A stretch of DNA of 5,229 bases, from positions 1 through 5,229 of the forward strand of contig CANRHG010000137.1 of assembly GCA_947630385.1 (NCBI GenBank), written 5' to 3'. Each line of letters opens with the position of its first letter. Position 1 is the first letter of the stretch. The notes under the pieces are model-generated. The model did no database searches and was not told the origin of the DNA. It saw nothing but the letters and a program-made list of their open reading frames with translations. Shown one piece after another: positions 1-5,085 of the stretch. The DNA is from an uncultured Eubacteriaceae bacterium. Lineage in GTDB: Bacteria > Bacillota > Clostridia > Eubacteriales > Eubacteriaceae. The translations under genes and the position numbers were made by a program.

Positions 1-32
1 CGGGTGGTCTGGACCTCCAGAGATTTTTATGA
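1..32 (+). CDS. C-terminal tail of an upstream gene, probably YbaB/EbfC nucleoid-associated protein (partial)
   Basis: Reading codons from base 3 gives GGLDLQRFL and then TGA at 30-32. That stop overlaps the recR ATG as ATGA, a typical translational-coupling junction. Genes of the YbaB/EbfC family very commonly sit directly upstream of recR (dnaX-ybaB-recR), and many Bacillota members end in a glycine-rich tail followed by hydrophobic residues, which fits GGL-then-FL. Only nine residues are visible, so the family assignment rests mainly on neighbourhood. There is no strong Shine-Dalgarno site in the 28 bases before recR, which agrees with recR being translated by coupling to this gene. Confidence 0.45.
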   Translation, partial: GGLDLQRFL

Positions 33-631
33 GCTTTTACCCCAAGAGCGTTGAGCGCCTGATCGAGGAACTGGCGAAGCTTCCGGGCATCGGCGAAAAA
101 TCGGCCCAGCGCATGGCTTTTTACCTGATCGAGTCCGATAAAACCGAGCTAAACGATCTGGCCCAGTCCATCAAGGAAATCAGCCAAAGCGTTCACGCCT
201 GTCCGAACTGTTTTTCGATCACGGACGACGAGTACTGCAGCGTCTGCTCGGACCCGAGCCGCGACCAGACGGTGCTCTGCGTGGTGGAAGACAACAAAGA
301 TCTGTACGCGATCGAGCGGACCAAGGAATTTAACGGGCTTTACCACGTCCTGCACGGGCTGATCTCACCCTTAGAGGGGATCGGGCCCCAGGACATCAAG
401 TCACGGGAACTGATCGAACGACTAAAAGTCTTACCTATAAAAGAAGTTATCATGGCTACAAATCCTTCACCTGAAGGCGAAGCAACGGCGATGTATTTAA
501 GAAATCTCATCGCGCCCGCCGGTATCAAGGTAACCCGCCTAGCCAAGGGCGTACCTATCGGTGCGGACATGGAATATGTAGACGAAATCACGTTGAGTCG
601 GGCCCTTCAGGGACGGATCGAAATTTCATAA
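29..631 (+). CDS. recR: Recombination mediator RecR
   Basis: RecR acts in the cytoplasm with RecO (and RecF) to load RecA onto single-stranded DNA at gaps and stalled forks. The protein has 200 residues, the normal family length (about 198). The N-terminal helix-hairpin-helix is visible as LAKLPGIGEKSAQR at about residues 15-28. The zinc finger has all four cysteines (C58, C61, C70, C73). A Toprim domain follows, starting at TVLCVVED with its acidic residue E87, and the conserved ATNPSPEGEATA segment lies near residues 143-154. The C-terminal Walker B-like end is represented by LAKGVPIGADMEYVDE. The ATG at 29 overlaps the stop of the upstream gene, and ptsI begins 15 bases after the TAA. G+C falls from about 60% in the first half (bases 61-120) to about 37% at 421-480, with no break in the frame. 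I see nothing missing. Confidence 0.97.
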   Translation: MSFYPKSVERLIEELAKLPGIGEKSAQRMAFYLIESDKTELNDLAQSIKEISQSVHACPNCFSITDDEYCSVCSDPSRDQTVLCVVEDNKDLYAIERTKEFNGLYHVLHGLISPLEGIGPQDIKSRELIERLKVLPIKEVIMATNPSPEGEATAMYLRNLIAPAGIKVTRLAKGVPIGADMEYVDEITLSRALQGRIEIS

Positions 632-646
632 GCTGAGAGGTTATAA

Positions 647-2380
647 ATGGAAAAAAATGGTATTGGTGCATCTCCTGGAATTGCGATCGCAAAAGCTTTT
701 GTTTTCGTAAAGCAAGAAGCGGAAATTCCTACGGATACGGTTGAAGACGCGGTAGCTGAAATCGCGGTTTTGGACAAAGCCTTAGACGAAAGTAAAGACC
801 AGCTTATCAAGATCAAGGACAAAGCCGTCGAAGCCCTCGGGGAAGAAGACGCGGCGATCTTTGAAGCGCACGCCCTGGTCCTAGAAGATCCGGAATTTGC
901 CGGAGCCATCAGGGAAGAAATCAAGGCCAACAAGACGAACGCGGCGCTCGCGACCAAAAACGTGACCGACATGTACTACGCGACGTTTGACGCGATGGAA
1001 GACCCGTACTTTAGGGGCCGTGCCGCCGACATCCGCGACGTGGGAACGAGGGTTCTGAACAATTTGCTCGGGATTGAAAACGTAGACATCTCAAGCCTCG
1101 ACGAAGATACGATCATCATCGCCGAAGACCTGGCTCCGTCGGATACGGCCCAGATGGACAAAAAGCACGTCAAGGGCTTTGCTACGGACGTGGGAAGCCG
1201 TACCTCGCACACGGCGATCATGGCCAGAAGCCTTGAAATCCCCGCGGTTCTCGGCCTGGGAGATATCACCGAAGTCGTTAAGACCGGCCAACAGGTCATC
1301 GTCGACGGCACCACGGGTGAAGTCATCGTAGAACCGGATCAAAAAACCTTAGAAAAATACGAAGCCGACCAAAAGGCTTATCTCGAATACAAGAGAGTCC
1401 TGGCCGAACTAAAAGACAAACCGGCCGTCACCAAAGACGGGCACGAAGTTGAACTCGTCGCCAACATCGGCTCACCCAACGACGTCGAAGCGGTCCTGCA
1501 AAACGGCGGCACGGGCGTAGGGCTGTACCGGACAGAGTTCTTATACATGAATTCGGAAGTCATGCCCGACGAAGAATCCCAGTTTGAAGCTTACAAGAAA
1601 GTACTGGAAGCTTTCCACGGGGATCCCGTCATCATCCGTACGCTCGACATCGGAGGCGACAAGAAGCTGCCGTACCTCGAACTCGAAGAGGAAATGAACC
1701 CGTTCTTAGGTCTTCGCGCGGTACGTCTTTGCTTTAAGGAAAAGAACCTCTTTAAGACCCAGCTTCGGGCGATCCTAAGGGCTTCCGTATACGGAAACGC
1801 GAAGATCATGTTCCCGATGATCTCAGGGGTTCCGGAAGTGCTCCAGGCCAAAGAGATCCTTAAAGAATGCATGGAAGAGCTCGATAAAGAAGGCGTCAAG
1901 TACGACAAAGAGATCGCCGTGGGCATCATGGTCGAAATCCCGGCCGCTGCCGTCATCGCCGATAAGATCGTCCCGCACGTCGACTTCTTCTCGATCGGGA
2001 CCAACGACCTTTGCCAGTACACGCTCGTGGTCGACCGTATGAATCAGGTCATCTCCTACCTGTACGATCCGTACAGCCCGGCGATTTTACGCCTGATCAA
2101 AAACGTCATCCAGGCCTCCCACTCGGAAGTCGGTAAATTCACCGGCATGTGCGGGGAATTCGCGGGCGATCCGTACGCGACGCTGATCCTCATGGGACTG
2201 GGCCTCGACGAATTTTCGATGAGCGCTTCGAGTATCCCCCAGGTCAAGAACATCGTCCGTAGCGTGACCTACGAACAGGCGCAAAAAATCGCGAACCGCG
2301 CGCTTGAATTTGACACGGGCGCGGAAATTTTAGACTACGCGAAAAAAGAAATAGAAAAATTAGGGATTAAAGTCGTTTAG
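647..2380 (+). CDS. ptsI: PTS Enzyme I (phosphoenolpyruvate-protein phosphotransferase)
   Basis: Enzyme I takes phosphate from phosphoenolpyruvate and passes it to HPr, the first step common to all PTS sugars; it works in the cytoplasm as a dimer. The 577 residues match the family's usual 570-580. The N-terminal domain opens with GIGASPGIAIAKA. The phosphohistidine is H188 in GSRTSHTAIMARS. The PEP-binding TIM barrel carries R295 in GLYRTEFLY, R331 in RTLDIGGDK, the Mg ligands E430 (MVEIPAA) and D454 (GTNDLCQY), and the catalytic cysteine C502 in GMCGEFAGD, so every key residue is present. The start ATG has an AGAGG site at 636-640, six bases upstream. It follows recR by 15 bases with no terminator, and its TAG stop abuts the ptsH translation signal. 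The reading is secure; what is unusual is the position upstream of ptsH. Confidence 0.98.
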   Translation: MEKNGIGASPGIAIAKAFVFVKQEAEIPTDTVEDAVAEIAVLDKALDESKDQLIKIKDKAVEALGEEDAAIFEAHALVLEDPEFAGAIREEIKANKTNAALATKNVTDMYYATFDAMEDPYFRGRAADIRDVGTRVLNNLLGIENVDISSLDEDTIIIAEDLAPSDTAQMDKKHVKGFATDVGSRTSHTAIMARSLEIPAVLGLGDITEVVKTGQQVIVDGTTGEVIVEPDQKTLEKYEADQKAYLEYKRVLAELKDKPAVTKDGHEVELVANIGSPNDVEAVLQNGGTGVGLYRTEFLYMNSEVMPDEESQFEAYKKVLEAFHGDPVIIRTLDIGGDKKLPYLELEEEMNPFLGLRAVRLCFKEKNLFKTQLRAILRASVYGNAKIMFPMISGVPEVLQAKEILKECMEELDKEGVKYDKEIAVGIMVEIPAAAVIADKIVPHVDFFSIGTNDLCQYTLVVDRMNQVISYLYDPYSPAILRLIKNVIQASHSEVGKFTGMCGEFAGDPYATLILMGLGLDEFSMSASSIPQVKNIVRSVTYEQAQKIANRALEFDTGAEILDYAKKEIEKLGIKVV

Positions 2381-2384
2381 GTGA
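2379..2384 (+). promoter_or_regulatory. Ribosome binding site deciding the ptsH start
   Basis: AGGTGA, which matches part of the full anti-Shine-Dalgarno complement AAGGAGGTGA, spans the ptsI stop codon and lies five bases before the ATG at 2390. A GTG at 2381 in the same frame falls inside this site, so it cannot use it. This favours ATG 2390 and couples HPr translation to termination of ptsI. Confidence 0.6.
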
Positions 2385-2389
2385 AAGAC

Positions 2390-2677
2390 ATGAGTGTTAA
2401 GGATACAGCGAGTGCTACAGTGACTGTTTGGAACGAAACAGGACTACATGCCCGTCCAGCTTCGCTATTCGTTCAAAAAGCCGCACGTTTTAATAATTGC
2501 GATATTTATGTAATTAATGATAATAAACGGATTAATGCGAAGAGCATTATGGGTATATTATCAGGAGGAGTAGTTAAAGGAACTCAAATAACGATTGAAG
2601 CTAAAGGCGATGAGGCACAAGAAGCTGTTGATTCACTCGTTTCTTTGATAGAAGGGAAATTTGGCGAAGACGAATAA
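2390..2677 (+). CDS. ptsH: Phosphocarrier protein HPr
   Basis: HPr relays phosphate from Enzyme I to the sugar-specific EIIA proteins. In Bacillota it is also phosphorylated on a serine by HPr kinase, after which it acts as co-regulator of CcpA. From ATG 2390 the protein has 95 residues, slightly longer than the usual 85-90, with a short acidic C-terminal tail (KFGEDE). The phosphorylation site is H20 in TGLHARPAS and the regulatory serine is S52 in NAKSIMGILSGG, so both the transport and the catabolite-control roles look intact. A longer form from GTG 2381 would add only three residues. The gene lies directly after ptsI and no terminator follows it. Its G+C is about 39% by hand count (112 of 288 bases), well below its neighbours, with many AAT, ATT and GAT codons where the others favour AAC, ATC and GAC. 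Confidence 0.96.
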   Translation: MSVKDTASATVTVWNETGLHARPASLFVQKAARFNNCDIYVINDNKRINAKSIMGILSGGVVKGTQITIEAKGDEAQEAVDSLVSLIEGKFGEDE

Positions 2678-2719
2678 TTCCTTTTCCTGCTAACTGCCTT
2701 ATTAATTTGGAGGTAAATT

Positions 2720-3103
2720 ATGTGTAAAAGTTTTGATTTTCTACATGGTCTATTTATAGGGACGATCATCGGTAGCGCGATCGGTTTCTTGTGTGCACCC
2801 GAAAGCGGTGAAGAAATGAGAAAAAAGATCAAGGACTCTACCACGGACGCCTTTGACGACATCAAGAGTAAAGTCGACCAGTATGACGGCGACATCCGCC
2901 GCTATTTAGACGATGTGACCAGTGGGGTCACCAACAAGTTCCAGGAATACAAGGAACAACTGGAAAAGAAGATCGACAGTCTTCAAAACGAAGTAAACGC
3001 AGACATCGCGGAACTAAATAAGGAACTCGAAGAACTTCACAACGAAGAAGAAAACGAAAGACAGAATTTAGACACCGTCATCTCTGAAACAGATCATGAT
3101 TAA
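2720..3103 (+). CDS. ytxH: YtxH-family membrane-anchored protein
   Basis: This 127-residue protein has the YtxH-family layout. A short N-terminus is followed by one hydrophobic segment (about residues 8-25), the signature APESGEEMRKKI (26-37) and a long charged helical tail. The membrane segment carries glycines at 10, 14, 18 and 22, a glycine-zipper spacing that may promote packing of transmembrane helices. Residues about 60-118 are rich in Glu, Lys and Leu with few helix breakers and look like a coiled coil (KFQEYKEQLEKKIDSLQNEV, then AELNKELEELHNEE). The molecular function of the family is not known. GGAGG at 2709-2713 sits six bases before the ATG. The gene starts 42 bases after ptsH and overlaps the following DUF948 gene by 8 bases, so the two are probably made together. 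In Bacillus subtilis, ytxH lies in a stress-induced operon with ytxG, which makes the nearby sigB cassette notable. Confidence 0.85.
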   Translation: MCKSFDFLHGLFIGTIIGSAIGFLCAPESGEEMRKKIKDSTTDAFDDIKSKVDQYDGDIRRYLDDVTSGVTNKFQEYKEQLEKKIDSLQNEVNADIAELNKELEELHNEEENERQNLDTVISETDHD

Positions 3104-3461
3104 TTTATCCATCACCTGGTGGGAACTGGCCCTGATCATCATCGCGATCGCCTTTGTGGTACTTGTGATCTACCTGGTACGCTTGTTAAAACAGACCAAC
3201 GAGACCATGACGCAGATCAACGGTCTGGTCAACGAAAACAAGCGCTACATCGATGGCATTGTAGAGAACGTAAATACCATCACCAAAGACGCAACCCAGA
3301 TAACAGGAAAAGTAGAAAACGTTTCGGAAGAACTCATCGGTTCCGTTTCGGCCGTAAATCAGGACGTCATTCATCCACTCATTACGACCTCGGCAACCGC
3401 TGCCAAAGTCCTTCAAACCGTAGTTAAACGTAAAGAACCAGATTCAAACAAGTCGGCTTAG
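3096..3461 (+). CDS. ytxG: DUF948 (YtxG-like) membrane protein
   Basis: This is a 121-residue protein with a single N-terminal transmembrane helix (about residues 8-29, WWELALIIIAIAFVVLVIYL) and then a long amphipathic helical region with heptad-like spacing, including NETMTQINGLVNENKRYID and a VENVNTITKDATQITGKVEN stretch. This is the DUF948 arrangement, seen in YtxG of Bacillus subtilis; the family's biochemical role is unknown. The ATG at 3096 lies inside the last codons of the YtxH gene (ATGATTAA, 8-base overlap) and has no convincing Shine-Dalgarno site of its own, so translation is probably coupled. The TAG stop at 3459-3461 falls in the loop of an intrinsic terminator, which makes this the last gene of its transcription unit. 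The pair may be an envelope-associated complex; that is inference from shared topology and overlap. Confidence 0.82.
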   Translation: MINLSITWWELALIIIAIAFVVLVIYLVRLLKQTNETMTQINGLVNENKRYIDGIVENVNTITKDATQITGKVENVSEELIGSVSAVNQDVIHPLITTSATAAKVLQTVVKRKEPDSNKSA

Positions 3462-3478
3462 GCCGGCTTTTGTTTTTT
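3450..3478 (+). terminator. Intrinsic terminator after the YtxH/DUF948 pair
   Basis: An eight-pair stem (3450-3457 with 3462-3469, one G-T pair, core GTCGGC/GCCGGC) encloses the four-base loop TTAG and is followed by TTGTTTTTT. The DUF948 stop codon TAG occupies 3459-3461, in the loop and first closing base, so the stem overlaps the last coding codons. The same T-tract supplies the -35 of the next operon's promoter. Confidence 0.85.
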
Positions 3479-3496
3479 CTCACCTCTTTTGGGTAT
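3472..3496 (+). promoter_or_regulatory. SigB-type promoter for rsbV-rsbW-sigB
   Basis: GTTTTT (3472-3477), 13 bases of spacer, and GGGTAT (3491-3496). The general-stress sigma-B consensus known from Bacillus and Listeria is GTTTAA, 12-15 bases, GGGTAT, so this matches 5 of 6 bases at -35 and 6 of 6 at -10 with correct spacing. Transcription would begin near 3503, giving a leader of about 20 bases that contains the rsbV Shine-Dalgarno site. The position directly before the sigma operon implies positive autoregulation, as in known sigB operons. The -35 lies within the T-tract of the preceding terminator. Confidence 0.75.
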
Positions 3497-3513
3497 TTCA
3501 CTTAGTTGAAAGC

Positions 3514-3520
3514 GAGGAGG
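3514..3520 (+). promoter_or_regulatory. Ribosome binding site deciding the rsbV start
   Basis: GAGGAGG is a strong Shine-Dalgarno sequence with only three bases (ATT) before the ATG at 3524. A TTG at 3506 in the same frame would add six residues, but it lies upstream of this site, has no site of its own, and is very close to the predicted transcription start. ATG 3524 is therefore preferred despite the short spacing. Confidence 0.7.
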
Positions 3521-3523
3521 ATT

Positions 3524-3820
3524 ATGCTTGATATTCAAAGTAAAGGAAATCAGATTTTTATAAATGGTGAAGTAGACATCGCTACGGCTGAAGGCTTTGA
3601 AAAAGCCGTAAAAGACTTGGTGGACGCGCAGGAAAAAGTCATCGAGATCGACATGCAGCAGATGGACTACATCGACAGCACCGGTTTAGGTATTTTAATG
3701 GACATCAATAAAAATAGACTGGCCGACGGCCAAAAGATCGTTCTAGTAAAACCCAAAAGAAGCATCCAAAAGCTGATGCAGCTGACGGGAGTAGATAAGA
3801 TCTTTGAGATCGTAAAGTAG
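3524..3820 (+). CDS. rsbV: Anti-anti-sigma factor RsbV (STAS domain)
   Basis: RsbV binds the anti-sigma kinase RsbW when unphosphorylated and so frees SigB; RsbW inactivates it by phosphorylating one serine. The 98 residues form a single STAS domain. It starts with beta-strands around IFINGEVDIATAEGF, has the phosphoacceptor motif YIDSTGLGIL with S52 (followed by T53) as the expected target, and ends with the KIVLVKPKRSIQKLMQLTGV helix region. Length is a little below Bacillus subtilis RsbV (about 109) and nearer to short STAS antagonists. It is the first gene of a three-gene cassette behind a SigB-type promoter, with rsbW starting 8 bases after its TAG stop. SpoIIAA of the sporulation sigma-F operon is the main alternative; the SigB-type promoter and the sequence of the partner RsbW argue for RsbV. 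Confidence 0.9.
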   Translation: MLDIQSKGNQIFINGEVDIATAEGFEKAVKDLVDAQEKVIEIDMQQMDYIDSTGLGILMDINKNRLADGQKIVLVKPKRSIQKLMQLTGVDKIFEIVK

Positions 3821-3828
3821 AGAGAAAA

Positions 3829-4281
3829 ATGAGAGGATATTCTAAACACGCAGTCATTTTATCGTTGCCAAGTAGGCCCGAATACATTAGCATCGCCCGC
3901 ATGAGCGTCGCTACGATGGGAAACTTGGCACATATGAACATCGATGAGATCGAAGACCTGAAAGTCGCGATATCGGAAGCCTGTACGAACGCCCTGCGCT
4001 ACGGGTGTACCAAGGACGACCACTACGAAGTGGCCATGGACCTTCGCGACGGGGGACTTAGTATAGAAGTTACCGACACCGGCGAAGGTTTTGACGTAGA
4101 CCGGATCAAAGCCCCACGGCTCGGCGAGCAGGTCGGGGGATACGGGATCTTTTTGATACAGTCCCTGATGGATGATATGCGAATTGACAGCGTCCTTGGC
4201 GAAGGAACGAGTGTAAAACTTTTTAAACGACCGGAGTTGTATAATGGAATCAACGAGCCAGCTTTCGAAGGCCGAGGCTAA
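3829..4281 (+). CDS. rsbW: Anti-sigma factor / serine kinase RsbW
   Basis: RsbW sequesters SigB and, using ATP, phosphorylates RsbV. The 150-residue protein is a GHKL-fold kinase with all boxes visible. The N-box EDLKVAISEACTNALRYG holds E50 (catalytic base) and N54 (Mg ligand). The G1 box is DTGEGF (D83-F88), the G2 box GGYGIFLI (103-110), and GTSVKL (126-131) closes the site. From memory, the stretch DEIEDLK-IlVal-AISEACTNA and the early RPEYISIAR resemble Bacillus subtilis RsbW more closely than SpoIIAB. The start ATG lies 8 bases after rsbV, preceded by a weak AGAGAG. The last 38 bases overlap the sigB start, so the tail NEPAFEGRG is encoded by DNA that also encodes the SigB N-terminus. 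Such overlap keeps anti-sigma and sigma in balance. No phosphatase gene accompanies it. Confidence 0.93.
   Translation: MRGYSKHAVILSLPSRPEYISIARMSVATMGNLAHMNIDEIEDLKVAISEACTNALRYGCTKDDHYEVAMDLRDGGLSIEVTDTGEGFDVDRIKAPRLGEQVGGYGIFLIQSLMDDMRIDSVLGEGTSVKLFKRPELYNGINEPAFEGRG
4233..4236 (+). promoter_or_regulatory. Ribosome binding site for sigB inside rsbW
   Basis: GGAG lies seven bases before the sigB ATG at 4244 and within the rsbW coding sequence. It supports this start and means sigB translation depends on ribosomes finishing rsbW or re-initiating beside it. Confidence 0.6.
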
Positions 4282-4999
4282 AGAGTTATTTCTCGAACTC
4301 ATCAAGACGCGCGACAAAAAGATACGAAACAAATTAATTGAAAATTACCTATATATTCCCAAATTATTAACCAGAAAATACGCTTACAAAAGTAACGATT
4401 ACGAAGATATCTACCAGGTCGCCTGTCTTGGGCTGATGTACGCCGTAGACCGTTATGATCCTTCCAAAGGTTTTGAGTTTGATACCTTTGCCTCTCCGAC
4501 GATCATCGGGGAGATCAAAAAGTACTATAGAGACAAGCAGTTTATCATTCGAGTGCCCCGTCGGATCCAGGAGTTAAACAGGGAGATCAACCGGGCAAAG
4601 ACCACGCTCGAACACAAGCTTATGAGTACGCCGACGATCTCGGACATCGCGGACTACCTCGAGATCTCCGAAGAACAAGTTATCGAAGCGCTCGAAGGCA
4701 ACAACGTGATCTATCCGAAGTCCCTTTCGATGGAATTTGAGGCCAGCAACGACGGACAGGAGACCACGCTCCTCGATCTCGTGGGCTCCGAAGACGACAA
4801 TATGGAAAATATCACCACCGTCGAAGACATGAAAAACCGGCTTAAGACCTTAAACCCGATCGAACGCGTTATCATCGAAGAACGGTACTATAATGGCAAG
4901 ACCCAAAAGGAAGTCGCCGACATCATCGGAAAGTCCCAGATGACGGTTTCCAGGCTTGAAAAAAAGGTCATGGAAAAACTAAAAGGTGAGTCGTTGTAA
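4244..4999 (+). CDS. sigB: RNA polymerase sigma factor SigB (general-stress type, SigB/SigF/SigG group)
   Basis: An alternative sigma-70 family factor that directs RNA polymerase to stress promoters. It has 251 residues, close to Bacillus subtilis SigB (262). There is no region 1.1. Region 2 runs over about residues 30-100 (DYEDIYQVACLGLMYAVDRY, then FDTFASPTIIGEIKKYYRD), with the -10-recognising part in the latter. VPRRIQELNREI opens region 3, and TISDIADYLEISEEQVIEAL (131-150) is its helix-turn-helix. Region 4 occupies about 200-248, with the -35-binding helix-turn-helix KTQKEVADIIGKSQMTVSRL (219-238). From memory, the block ASPTIIGEIK through VPRRI is very close to known SigB proteins. It overlaps rsbW by 38 bases and is followed by a terminator, so it ends the operon and no rsbX follows. 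Activity should be set by partner switching, with transcription autoregulated from 3472-3496. A sporulation SigF is the alternative, judged less likely. Confidence 0.93.
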   Translation: MESTSQLSKAEAKELFLELIKTRDKKIRNKLIENYLYIPKLLTRKYAYKSNDYEDIYQVACLGLMYAVDRYDPSKGFEFDTFASPTIIGEIKKYYRDKQFIIRVPRRIQELNREINRAKTTLEHKLMSTPTISDIADYLEISEEQVIEALEGNNVIYPKSLSMEFEASNDGQETTLLDLVGSEDDNMENITTVEDMKNRLKTLNPIERVIIEERYYNGKTQKEVADIIGKSQMTVSRLEKKVMEKLKGESL

Positions 5000-5007
5000 A
5001 CTCAGCC
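4985..5007 (+). other. Small hairpin across the sigB stop codon
   Basis: GGTGAGT (4985-4991) pairs with ACTCA and CC (5000-5004 and 5006-5007, G5005 bulged), with the TAA stop at 4997-4999 in the eight-base loop. It lies just before the terminator stem. It may protect the 3' end or simply be coincidental. Confidence 0.35.
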
Positions 5008-5012
5008 ACACC

Positions 5013-5036
5013 GCGCCAGCCGATGGCGCTTTTTTT
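5013..5036 (+). terminator. Intrinsic terminator of the sigB operon
   Basis: A perfect six-pair GC-rich stem GCGCCA/TGGCGC (5013-5018 with 5024-5029), loop GCCGA, is followed by seven T residues at 5030-5036. It starts 14 bases after the sigB stop and closes the rsbV-rsbW-sigB transcript. Confidence 0.92.
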
Positions 5037-5046
5037 GATCGGCAAA

Positions 5047-5061
5047 ATGTAAACGTTTACT
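5047..5061 (+). promoter_or_regulatory. Catabolite-responsive element (cre), probable CcpA site
   Basis: ATGTAAACGTTTACT matches every fixed position of the Bacillota cre consensus WTGNAANCGNWNNCW. It contains the perfect 12-base palindrome GTAAACGTTTAC (5049-5060). CcpA with Ser-phosphorylated HPr binds such sites to repress or activate carbon-use genes. It lies in non-coding DNA beyond the sigB terminator, so the regulated gene is probably to the right of the window. Another LacI-family regulator could use the same palindrome. Confidence 0.65.
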
Positions 5062-5082
5062 TATTTCTCGGTCAAGTATAAG
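5055..5082 (+). promoter_or_regulatory. Candidate promoter overlapping the cre site
   Basis: Two readings overlap here. GTTTAC (5055-5060), 13 bases, AAGTAT (5074-5079) resembles a SigB promoter (5 of 6 and 4 of 6). TTTACT (5056-5061), 15 bases, TATAAG (5077-5082) resembles a vegetative promoter with short spacing. Either would place the cre on the -35, which fits repression. The matches are partial, so this is tentative. Confidence 0.3.
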
Positions 5083-5085
5083 AGT

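Noticed and set aside
607..2022. Several long open frames on the - strand opposite ptsI
   Set aside because: They lie opposite a complete Enzyme I with all catalytic residues, give low-complexity serine- or arginine-rich proteins, and have no recognisable domain or ribosome binding site.
2639..2659. GTTTCT ... GGGAAA near the end of ptsH as a SigB-type promoter for ytxH
   Set aside because: The spacer is only 9 bases and the -10 is poor.
3119..3427. A + strand open frame inside the DUF948 gene in another frame
   Set aside because: Its product is rich in Arg, His and Asp with no domain, as expected of a shifted reading of a mid-GC gene, while the DUF948 frame has a clear membrane helix and family layout.
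3506..3526. TTG at 3506 as the rsbV start
   Set aside because: It lies upstream of the strong GAGGAGG site, only about three bases after the predicted transcription start, and would add a non-conserved six-residue extension.
3859..4332. A 157-residue - strand open frame opposite rsbW
   Set aside because: rsbW on the + strand has every kinase motif intact; the antisense product has no recognisable features and no ribosome binding site.
3524..4999. Reading the cassette as the sporulation operon spoIIAA-spoIIAB-sigF
   Set aside because: The gene order is the same, but the RsbW N-terminus and N-box, the SigB region 2.4-3 block and the GTTTTT-N13-GGGTAT promoter fit the general-stress system better. 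No other sporulation gene is present.
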